From Cherax quadricarinatus (Eukaryota; Arthropoda; Malacostraca; Decapoda; Parastacidae), in contig NC_091355.1 of the NCBI RefSeq assembly GCF_038502225.1, forward strand, positions 11,991,115 to 12,055,114: a stretch of DNA of 64,000 bases, read 5' to 3'. Position numbers and translations under genes: made by a program. Shown here one piece after another: positions 55,881 to 64,000 of this stretch (positions are counted from its first letter, which is position 1; each line of letters starts with the position of its first letter). The notes beneath the pieces are model-generated. The model was not told the origin of the DNA. It did not search any database and saw only the letters and a list, made by a program, of their open reading frames with translations.

Positions 55881-57635
55881 GATGAGAGAGGGAAGAAAGC
55901 AAGTGTGAAGAGTGAGAGGGAGTGTGTATGAGAGAGGGAAGAAAGCAAGTGTGAAGAGTGAGAGGGAGAGTGTATGAGAGAGGGAAGAAAGCAAGTGTGA
56001 AGAGTGAGAGGGAGTGTGTATGAGAGAGGGAAGAAAGCAAGTGTGAAGAGGGAGAGGGAGTGTGTATGAGAGAGGGAAGAAAGCAAGTGTGAAGAGGGAG
56101 AGGGAGTGTTTATGAGAGAGGGAAGAAAGCAAGTGTGAAGAGGGAGAGGGAGTGTTTATGAGAGAGGGAAGAAAGCAAGTGTGAAGAGTGAGAGGGAGTG
56201 TGTATGAGAGAGGGAAGAAAGCAAGTGTGAAGAGGGAGAGGGAGAGTGTATGAGAGAGGGAAGAAAGCAAGTGTGAAGAGTGAGAGGGAGTGTGTATGAG
56301 AGAGGGAAGAAAGCAAGTGTGAAGAGTGAGAGGGAGTGTGTATGAGAGAGGGAAGAAAGCAAGTGTGAAGAGGGAGAGGGAGTGTGTATGAGAGAGGGAA
56401 GAAAGCAAGTGTGAAGAGGGAGAGGGAGTGTGTATGAGAGAGGGAAGAAAGCAAGTGTGAAGAGGGAGAGGGAGTGTGTATGAGAGAGGGAAGAAAGCAA
56501 GTGTGAAGAGTGAGAGGGAGTGTGTATGAGAGAGGGAAGAAAGCAAGTGTGAAGAGTGAGAGGGAGTGTGTATGAGAGAGGGAAGAAAGCAAGTGTGAAG
56601 AGTGAGAGGGAGTGTGTATGAGAGAGGGAAGAAAGCAAGTGTGAAGAGTGAGAGGGAGTGTGTATGAGAGAGGGAAGAAAGCAAGTGTGAAGAGTGAGAG
56701 GGAGTGTGTATGAGAGAGGGAAGAAAGCAAGTGTGAAGAGTGAGAGGGAGTGTGTATGAGAGAGGGAAGAAAGCAAGTGTGAAGAGTGAGAGGGAGTGTG
56801 TATGAGAGAGGGAAGAAAGCAAGTGTGAAGAGTGAGAGGGAGTGTGTATGAGAGAGGGAAGAAAGCAAGTGTGAAGAGGGAGAGGGAGTGTGTATGAGAG
56901 AGGGAAGAAAGCAAGTGTGAAGAGTGAGAGGGAGTGTGTATGAGAGAGGGAAGAAAGCAAGTGTGAAGAGTGAGAGGGAGTGTGTATGAGAGAGGGAAGA
57001 AAGCAAGTGTGAAGAGGGAGAGGGAGTGTGTATGAGAGAGGGAAGAAAGCAAGTGTGAAGAGGGAGAGGGAGTGTGTATGAGAGAGGGAAGAAAGCAAGT
57101 GTGAAGAGGGAGAGGGAGAGTGTATGAGAGAGGGAAGAAAGCAAGTGTGAAGAGTGAGAGGGAGAGTGTATGAGAGAGGGAAGAAAGCAAGTGTGAAGAG
57201 TGAGAGGGAGTGTGTATGAGAGAGGGAAGAAAGCAAGTGTGAAGAGTGAGAGGGAGAGTGTATGAGAGAGGAAAGAAAGCAAGTGTGAAGAGTGAGAGGG
57301 AGTGTGTATGAGAGAGGGAAGAAAGCAAGTGTGAAGAGTGAGAGGGAGAGTGTATGAGAGAGGAAAGAAAGCAAGTGTGAAGAGTGAGAGGGAGTGTGTA
57401 TGAGAGAGGGAAGAAAGCAAGTGTGAAGAGTGAGAGGGAGTGTGTATGAGAGAGGGAAGAAAGCAAGTGTGAAGAGGGAGAGGGAGTGTGTATGAGAGAG
57501 GGAAGAAAGCAAGTGTGAAGAGTGAGAGGGAGTGTGTATGAGAGAGGGAAGAAAGCAAGTGTGAAGAGTGAGAGGGAGTGTGTATGAGAGAGGGAAGAAA
57601 GCAAGTGTGAAGAGGGAGAGGGAGTGTGTATGAGA
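55881..57635. repeat. 46-bp purine-rich minisatellite, ~38 copies
   Basis: Unit includes GAGAGGGAAGAAAGCAAGTG, TGAAGAG(T/G)GAGAGGGAG and TGTGTATGA. The period was checked (TGTGTATGAG at 56521 and 56567). The T/G variant and GTGTGTAT/GAGTGTAT variant are mixed. Almost no C on the plus strand. Minus frames are open (46-residue periodicity). Confidence 0.97.
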
Positions 57636-57654
57636 TGGGAAAATTCTTCTGTAT

Positions 57655-59845
57655 GAGAGGGAGTGTAACAAAGATGGTAGTGGAGAATGGTGATAGTTGG
57701 AGGATGGTGGTAGTTGGAGGATGGTGGTAGGTGGAGGATGGTGATAGTTGGAGGATGGTGATAGTTGGAGGATGGTGGTAGTTGGAGGATGGTGGTAGTT
57801 GGAGGATGGTGGTAGTTGGAGGATGGTGATAGTGGAGGATGGTGGTAGTGTAGGATGGTAGTAGTGGAGGATGGTGATAGTGGAGGATGGTGGTAGTGTA
57901 CGATGGTGGTAGTGTACGATGGTGATAGTGGAGGATGGTGGTAGTGGAGGATGGTGGTAGTGGAGGATGGTGGTAGTGGAGGATGGTGATAGTGGAGGAT
58001 GGTGATAGTTGGAGGATGGTGGTAGTGTAGGATGGTGGTAGTGGAGGATGGTGGTAGTGGAGAATGGTGGTAGTGTACGATGGTGATAGTGGAGGATGGT
58101 GGTAGTGTAGGATGGTGGTAGTGGAGGATGGTGGTAGTGGAGGATGGTGGTAGTGGAGGATGGTGGTAGTGGAGGATGGTGATAGTTGGAGGATGGTGAT
58201 AGTTGGAGGATGGTGATAGTTGGAGGATGATGATAGTGGAGGATGGTGATAGTTGGAGGATGGTGGTAGTGTAGGATGGTGGTAGTGGAGGATGGTGGTA
58301 GTGTAGGATGGTGGTAGTGTAAGATGGTGGTAGTGTACGATGGTGATAGTGGAGGATGGTGGTAGTGTAGGATGGTGGTAGCGTAGGATGGTGGTAGTGG
58401 AGGATGGTGGTAGTGGAGGATGGTGGTAGTGGAGGATGGTGGTAGTGGAGGATGGTGATAGTGGAGGAAGGTGGTAGTGGAGGATGGTGATAGTTGGAGG
58501 ATGGCGGTAGTGTAGGATGGTGGTAGTGGAGGATGGTGAAAGTGTAGGATGGTGGTAGTGGAGGATGGTGATAGTTGGAGGATGGTGGTAGTGTAGGATG
58601 GTGATAGTGGAGGATGGTGATAATTGGAGGATGGTGGTAGTATAGGATGGTGGTAGTGGAGGATGGTGGTAGTGGAGGATGGTGGTAGTGTAGGATGGTG
58701 GCAGTGTAGGATGGGGGTAGTGTAGGATGGGGGTAGTGTAGGATGGTGGCAGTGTAGGATGGTGACAGTGGATGATGGTGATAGTGGATGATGGTGATAG
58801 TGGTAGTGGATGATGGTGGTAGTGGATGATGGTGGTAGTGGATGATGGTGGTAGTGGAGGATGGTGATAGTGTAGGAAGGTGATAGTGGAGGATGGCGGT
58901 AGTGTAGGATGGTGATAGTGGAGGATGGTGGTAGTGTAAAATGGTGGTAGTTTAAAATGGTGGTAGTGTAGGATGGTGATAGTGGAGGATGGTGATAGTG
59001 GAGGATGGTGATAGTGGAGGATGGTGGTAGTGGAGGAGGGTGGTAGTGGAGGATGGTGATAGTGGAGGATGGTGGAAATGTAGGATGGTGATAGTGGAGG
59101 ATGGTGGTAGTGGAGGATGGTGGTAGTGGAGGATGGTGGTAGTGTAGGATGGTAATAGTGGAGGATGGTGATAGTGGAGGATGGTGGTAGTGGAGGATGG
59201 TGGTAGTGGAGGATGGTGGTAGTGTAGGATGGTGATAGTGGAGGATGGTGATAGTGGAGGAAGGTGGTAGTGGAGGAAGGTGGTAGTGGAGGAAGGTAGT
59301 GGAGGATGGTGATAGTGGAGGATGATGATAGTGGAGGATGGTGATAGTGGAGGATGGTGATAGTGGAGGATGGTGATAGTGGAGGAAGGTGGTAGTGGAG
59401 GAAGGTGGTAGTGGAGGAAGGTGATAGTGGAGGATGGTGATAGTGGAGGAAGGTGGTAGTGGAGGAAGGTGGTAGTGGAGGAAGGTAGTGGAGGATGGTG
59501 ATAGTGGAGGATGATGATAGTGGAGGATGGTGATAGTGGAGGATGGTGATAGTGGAGGAAGGTGGTAGTGTAGGATGGTAATAGTGGAGGATGGTGATAG
59601 TGGAGGAAGGTGGTAGTGGAGGAAGGTGATAGTGGAGGAAGGTGATAGTGGAGGATGGTGATAGTGGAGGATGGTGATAGTGGAGGAAGGTGATAGTGGA
59701 GGAAGGTGATAGTGGAGGAAGGTGATAGTGGAGGAAGGTGATAGTGGAGGAAGGTGATAGTGGAGGAAGGTGATAGTGGAGGAAGGTGATAGTGGAGGAA
59801 GGTGATAGTGGAGGAAGGTGATAGTGGAGGATGGTGATAGTGGAA
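57655..59845. repeat. 16-bp purine-rich satellite, ~135 copies
   Basis: Unit GGAGGATGGTGATAGT with GGT/GAT, GATGG/GAAGG, GGAG/GTAG variants and occasional 17-bp TTGGAGG copies. Variant types occur in blocks: GTGTAGG/GTGTACG in the middle, GGAAGGTGATAGT at the right end. Together with the 46-bp array it leaves one minus-strand frame open for 1330 codons, which I do not accept as a gene. Confidence 0.96.
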
Positions 59846-59991
59846 GCAAACTCCCATACATGTATTCATATGTAAATATAAGGAAGCCCGAGCGTAAAGC
59901 GAGGCATCACAGGTACACTGATACTCTAGATGAGAAGCTTCCCAGATGAAGACTGATCCCTTAACGCAGATTGGTATACAGGCAGGCGAGT

Positions 59992-59992
<1 letters not shown>

Positions 59993-60072
<80 letters not shown>
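59993..60072. repeat. (AC)n microsatellite at LINE 5' breakpoint
   Basis: About 40 AC units preceded by GGCGAGTGTACAC (similar to a LINE-A 3' terminus GGCGAGTACACAC) and followed immediately by LINE-A coding sequence. Confidence 0.95.
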
Positions 60073-60075
<3 letters not shown>

Positions 60076-61880
60076 ACGTCAAGTCTGGCCCGAAACTGCT
60101 GTATAGCCACATCAGGAGGAAGAAAACAGTCAAAGACCAGGTGATCAGATTGAGGAAAGAAGGTGGGGAACTCTCAAGAAACGATCATGAGGTATGTGAG
60201 GAGCTCAACACGAGATTTAAGTATTTACAGTAGAGACAGGAAGGGCTCTGGGAAGACAGCATAGAGGGGAATACCAATAGGGAATTCACCAACAAATGTT
60301 GGATGACATGCACACAACGGAGGAGGTGCAGAAGCTAAGTGACCTTGATACCTCAAAGGCAGTGGGACCGGACAACATCTCCCCGTGGGTCCTCAGAGGA
60401 GCAGAGACGCTGTGTGTGCCAATAACAACAATCTTCAACACATCCCTTGAAACTGGGCAACTTCCCGAGATATGGAAGACGGCAAATGTAGTCCCCATTT
60501 TTATAAAAGAAGACAGAAACGAGGCACTAAACTACAGATCAGTGTCACTGACGTGTATAGTATGCAAAATCATGGAGAAGATTATCAGGAGGAGAGTGGT
60601 AGAACACCTGGAACGGAACAAGATTATAAACGACAACCAGCACGGATTCATGGAAGGCAAATCCTGTATCGGAAACCTTCAGTTTTCTGACAAGGTAACA
60701 GAAGTAAGACACGAGAGAGAGGGGTGGGTTGATTGCATTTTCCTGGACTGCAAGAAGGCCTTTGACACAGTTCCTCACATGAGATTAGTGCAGAAGCTGG
60801 AGGATCAGGCGCTTATAACAGGAAGGGCACTGCAATGGATCAGAGAATACCTGACAGGGAGACAACGAGTGATGGTATGTGATGAGGTATCACAGTGGGC
60901 GCCTGTGACGAGCGGGGTCCCACAGGGGTCAGTCCTAGGACCAGTGCTATTTTTGGTATATGTGAATGACATGATGGAAGGGATAGACTCAGAAGTGTCC
61001 CTGTTCGCAGATGTGAAGTTAATGAGGAGAGTTAAATCAGATGAGCATCAAGCAGGATTACAAAGAGACCTGGACAGGCTGAACACGTGGTTCAGCAACT
61101 GGCTTCTCGAATTCAACCCTGCCAAATGCAAAGTCATGAAGATAGGGGAAGGACAAAGAAGACCGTAGACAGAGTATAGGCTAGGTAGCCAAAGACTGCA
61201 AACCTCGCTCAAGGAGAAAGATCTTGGGGTGAGCATAACACCGAGCATGTCTCCGGAAGCACACATCAACCAGATAACTGCTGCAGCATATGGGCGCCTG
61301 GCAAACCCGAGAATAGCGTTCTGTTAGCTTAGTAAGGAATCGTTCAAGACACTGTACACTGTGCATATCAGGCCCATACTGGAGTACGCAGCACCAGTTT
61401 GGAACCCACACCTGGTCAAACACGTCAAGAAACCAGAAAAAGTCCAAAGGTTTGCAGCAAGGTTAGTTCTGGAGCTCAGGGGAATGTCCTACGAAGAAAG
61501 GTTGAGGGAAATCGGCCTAACGACGCTGGAGGACAGGAGGGTCAGGGGAGACATGATAACGACATACAAAATACTGCGTGGGATAGATAAGGTGGACAGA
61601 CAGAATGCTCCAGATGTGGGACACAGACACAAGGGGGGTCACAATTGGAAGTTGAAGACTCAGACGAGTCAAAGGGGTGTTAGGAAGTACTTCTTCAGTC
61701 ATAGAGTTGTCAGGAAGTGGAATAGTCTAGCAAGTGATGTAGTGGAGGCAGGAACCATACATAGCTTTAAGACGAGATATGACAAAGCTCAGGGAGCAGA
61801 GAAGACCTAGCGGCGATCAGTGAAGAGGCGGGGCCAGGAGCTATGAATCGACCCCTGCAACCACAACTAGGCGAGTACAC
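60073..61880 (+). pseudogene. LINE-A (CR1-clade) RT to 3' end, degraded
   Basis: Plus strand: VKSGPKLLYSHIRRKKTVKD (linker), TSKAVGPDNISPWVLRG, NVVPIFIKEDRNEALNYRS, DCIFLDCKKAFDTVPHMRL, SGVPQGSVLGPVLFLVYVND, then SLFADVKLM where the usual FADD has lost one Asp, LQRDLDRLNTWFSNWLLEFN up to a stop at ~61168. Then in other frames YEERLREIGLTTLEDRRVRG, MITTYKILRGIDKVD and HRVVRKWNSLASDVVEAGTI, and the 3' UTR ending CACAACTAGGCGAGTACACC. There are stops near 60228 and 61325, and several small in-frame deletions. It lacks the endonuclease, being truncated at the (AC)n tract. It supplies the stretch missing between 20719 and 21038 in the other copy. Confidence 0.9.
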
Positions 61881-62304
61881 CTATATACAAAGAGAACTGT
61901 GCGCCTGTTATCTTAGACGCACCATTTTCGCCTGGTTTAATGACCTCCTCGCTTATATTCGCCAGGACAGTAAACATTCCTCTCATGTGTGAGCTCACCA
62001 ACTTAACCTGATTTATTTGGAGCTCTGTCTGCAAGAACGCTTCCCAGTCGAGTATTCCTCAACCTTTTGATAGATTTAACATTCAAGATACTGTAATAAA
62101 TTTTTTTTTTTTAAATTTGTCGTTGATTCTAAATACTGCATGATTGATGGTTTAGTAGATCAGTTGCAATGCCTTCAACTCGCATGTCCATTGTCTCTGC
62201 CCTTCCTACGTCAGTGTCGGGACAAGTAGAAGCAATGGAATGTTTCCTTTCATTTATTATCCCTTGTTCACCTAATAGATTCCTGCCAACAATATTGTTG
62301 AACA
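61881..62304. other. Spacer, no gene seen
   Basis: Unique AT-rich sequence. No supported feature. Confidence 0.5.
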
Positions 62305-62540
62305 AGTTCGTGGCTTACTTGGTAGCCGCCTCAGCTCTCGCATTGAGAGACAGGGGTTCGATCCCCGTACGAATGGAAACGTTGAGCATGTTCCCTTACA
62401 CCTTCTGCTCTAGTTTAGGCACCTAGCAGTAAGTAGGTACCTGGGTGTTAGGCGACTAGTGTGGGTCGCATCCTGGGGGAGAGGATTAAAGAACCACAAG
62501 ACAGTCTGGTATTATTGGGTTATCCTGGATTACTAACCTT
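62305..62540 (+). mobile_element. tRNA-derived SINE, tail type 2
   Basis: GTGGCTTACTTGGTAGCCGC (A box area), GGGGTTCGATCCCCG (B box, T-arm paired), TTCCCTTACACC, AGTAGGTACCTGGGTGTTAG and GTGTGGGTCGCATCCTGGGG, ending GGGTTATCCTGGATTAC. Confidence 0.8.
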
Positions 62541-62551
62541 GCTGCTGCCTC

Positions 62552-62645
62552 TAATTCTGCTTTCTTCAGCTTCTGCTGCTTCTACTGCCTCTTGTGTTGC
62601 TGCTGCTGTCGATACTGATGCTACTGTTGCTGCTTTATCATATAT
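62552..62645. repeat. Degenerate CTG/CTT trinucleotide-rich stretch
   Basis: Imperfect GCTGCTTCTACTGCC-type triplets, reading as Ala/Ser-rich in one frame. Short. Confidence 0.6.
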
Positions 62646-62751
62646 TCCTGTCTATTCTTTTAGTCATATTCTTGATTAAAAAAAATTAAAATTGTGCCTA
62701 ATTGTTTGTATTCTATTAAACTTTCCATACTTAAATCAGATTACTAAAAAC

Positions 62752-63030
62752 AGGCCCGGTGGCCTGGTGGCTAAAGCTCCCGCTTCACACACGGAGGGTC
62801 CGGGTTCGATTCCCGGCGGGTGGAAACATTTCGACACGTTTCCTTACACCTGTTGTCCTGTTCACCTAGCAGTAAATAGGTACCTGGGTGTTAGTCGACT
62901 GGTGTGGGTCGCATCCTGGGGGACAAGATTAAGGACTCCAATGGAAATAAGTTAGACAGTCCTCGATGACGCACTGACTTTCTTGGGTTATCCTGGGTGG
63001 CTAACCCTCCGGGGTTAAAAATCCGAACGA
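62752..63030 (+). mobile_element. tRNA-Val-like SINE, tail type 2 (best copy)
   Basis: GGCCTGGTGGCTAAAGC (A box), CGCTTCACACACGG (CAC anticodon-like loop), GTCCGGGTTCGATTCCCGG (B box with perfect 5-bp T stem). Then the SINE body (TACCTGGGTGTTAGTCGACT, GTGTGGGTCGCATCCTGGGG) and tail GACAGTCCTCGATGACGCAC, CCTCCGGGGTTAAAAATCCG, ending in AATCTTATCTCTTA. Head similarity to tRNA-Val(CAC) is my reading of the loop. The extra body excludes a plain tRNA gene. Confidence 0.85.
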
Positions 63031-63415
63031 AATCTTATCTCTTACAAACTGTTTCGTATTCTCTAGTGGGGTGTAGTAACTAATGCTTCATATTGTTTAA
63101 GACCAGCAAACTGCATATCACCCATCTATCTGTTGTGCCTCATCTCTGTAACATTCGTAAAATACCAGTGTTTGTAAGACAAGAATTCCCATCTCTAAAT
63201 CCATACTGAATTCCGCTGATAAATTCACTTTTCCTTCATATCCTCTTAGTTCTTCCTCTTCTGTGTCCCCTCGCTTTTGTGCTCTATTTCTTTCAGTTCT
63301 TCTTGCCCCTCTTGGCTGTTGTGCATTCCAGATTGAACCCTCGCTTCTCCCTGACTTCTTTCTTTCTTTGTGATAAGTATGAATCACAAAACCTCTTGAC
63401 ACTTTATTTGTATAA

Positions 63416-63417
<2 letters not shown>
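63031..63417. other. Spacer, no gene seen
   Basis: T/C-rich, no supported feature. Confidence 0.45.

Positions 63418-63461
<44 letters not shown>
63418..63461. repeat. (AC)n microsatellite
   Basis: Twenty-two AC units. Confidence 0.96.
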
Positions 63462-63465
<4 letters not shown>

Positions 63466-63474
63466 CAACGGCTA

Positions 63475-63590
63475 TTATCAAGCCGTAACGGCTTTATCAA
63501 GCCGTTAATGGCTTGATAAAGCTCCTGGAGAGCGAAACGTTGCCACAGTAAAATGTCACATTAGTTGCACTTGTGTCCTTTTACTTTACT
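63475..63590 (+). mobile_element. 'GCGAAACGT' dispersed element with hammerhead-like motif and hairpin
   Basis: GATAAAGCTCCTGGAGAGCG, AAACGTTGCCACAGTAAA and GTTGCACTTGTGTCC follow the same order as 8965-9030 and 45930-45990. TGGC (63509-63512) pairs with GCCA (63542-63545), and GCTC (63521-63524) with GAGC (63530-63533), around TTGATAA and GAAACGTT. A competing 13-bp perfect hairpin (63491-63503 with 63510-63522) overlaps its 5' half. Confidence 0.55.
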
Positions 63591-63591
63591 G

Positions 63592-64000
63592 TTAGGCATA
63601 CCAGAGTTACTAACACAGCGCTTTTAGGCATACCAGAGTTACTAGCACAGCGCTGTTAGGCATACCAGAGTTACTAGCACAGCGCTGTTAGGCATACCAG
63701 AGTTACTAGCACAGCGCTGTTAGGCATACCAGAGTTACTAGCACAGCACTGTTAGGCATACCAGAGTTACTAGCACAGCGCTGTTAGGCATACCAGAGTT
63801 ACTAGCACAGCACTGTTAGGCATACCAGAGTTACTAGCACAGCGCTGTTAGGCATACCAGAGTTACTAGCACAGCGCTGTTAGGCATACCAGAGTTACTA
63901 GCACAGCGCTGTTAGGCATACCAGAGTTACTAGCACAGTGCTGTTAGGCATACCAGAGTTACTAACACAGCACTGTTAGGCATACCAGAGTTACTAACAC
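63592..64000. repeat. 32-bp minisatellite, ~13 copies, running off the right edge
   Basis: Unit GTTAGGCATACCAGAGTTAC plus TAGCACAGCGCT. The period was checked (CCAGAG at 63601 and 63633). Variants: ACTAACAC, AGCACT, AGTGCT. Confidence 0.95.

Noticed and set aside
55869..59861. 1330-codon minus-strand frame
   Set aside because: Spans two unrelated satellites; explained by strand purine bias.
62752..62830. Functional tRNA-Val(CAC) gene
   Set aside because: The A and B boxes and T stem look good, but the acceptor stem does not close cleanly and the sequence continues into the body shared with two other SINE copies.

Overview
This window reads as repeat-dominated nuclear DNA from an arthropod, most likely a decapod crustacean (crayfish, lobster or shrimp group). 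That is an inference. It rests on CR1-type LINE tails, tRNA-derived SINEs and 'GCGAAACGT' elements that I associate with decapod genomes, on the very high load of (TG/AC)n and minisatellite DNA, and on the absence of bacterial-style gene organisation. I see no host protein-coding gene, rRNA or credible tRNA gene. Almost every long open frame here is a tandem repeat that happens to lack stop codons.

Layout. Roughly 40% of the window is minisatellite or satellite arrays: 32-bp (1-2683), 14-bp (9165-10652), 32-bp (13349-16822), 31-bp (17204-17508), 23-bp (23850-27505), 30-bp (27513-31044), 14-bp (31511-33119), 14/17-bp (38391-40330), 32-bp (46443-46890), 21-bp (48213-48780), 15-bp (49212-50547), 27/54-bp (52190-53281, interrupted), 46-bp (55881-57635), 16-bp (57655-59845) and 32-bp (63592-64000). 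Between them lie long (TG/AC)n, (GA)n and (AT)n microsatellites and a dense set of retroelement fragments.

Mobile elements. (i) One nearly complete I-superfamily LINE lies at 33120-38379 on the minus strand. Its 1236-codon ORF2 (endonuclease, reverse transcriptase, RNase H, zinc knuckle) is intact, and its ORF1 is coupled to ORF2 by a UAAUG stop/start overlap. It sits inside the AGT-rich satellite with an 11-bp target-site duplication, so it looks young, though it is probably 5'-truncated. (ii) At least ten fragments belong to a CR1-clade LINE ('LINE-A'), with a diverged relative ('LINE-B'). The largest are 20121-23086 (-) and 60073-61880 (+). Many of these pieces end or are truncated at (AC/TG)n tracts. 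(iii) tRNA-derived SINEs occur in two families: one with a tRNA-Val-like head and interchangeable tails, and one made of two opposed tRNA-like heads around a shared core. (iv) Three ~390-bp MITE-like elements with terminal inverted repeats are strung on (AT)n. (v) A family of 'TGATRA...GAAACGTY' elements, one of them a fold-back, carries a motif resembling a hammerhead ribozyme.

The elements interact: SINEs interrupt a LINE and a minisatellite, the LINE interrupts a satellite, LINE tails insert into microsatellites, and MITEs insert into (TA)n. The points most worth following up are the hammerhead-like family with covarying stems, the LINE-tail/(AC)n relationship, the 166-bp direct repeats around a LINE endonuclease-RT block, and the chain of (TA)n-associated MITEs.
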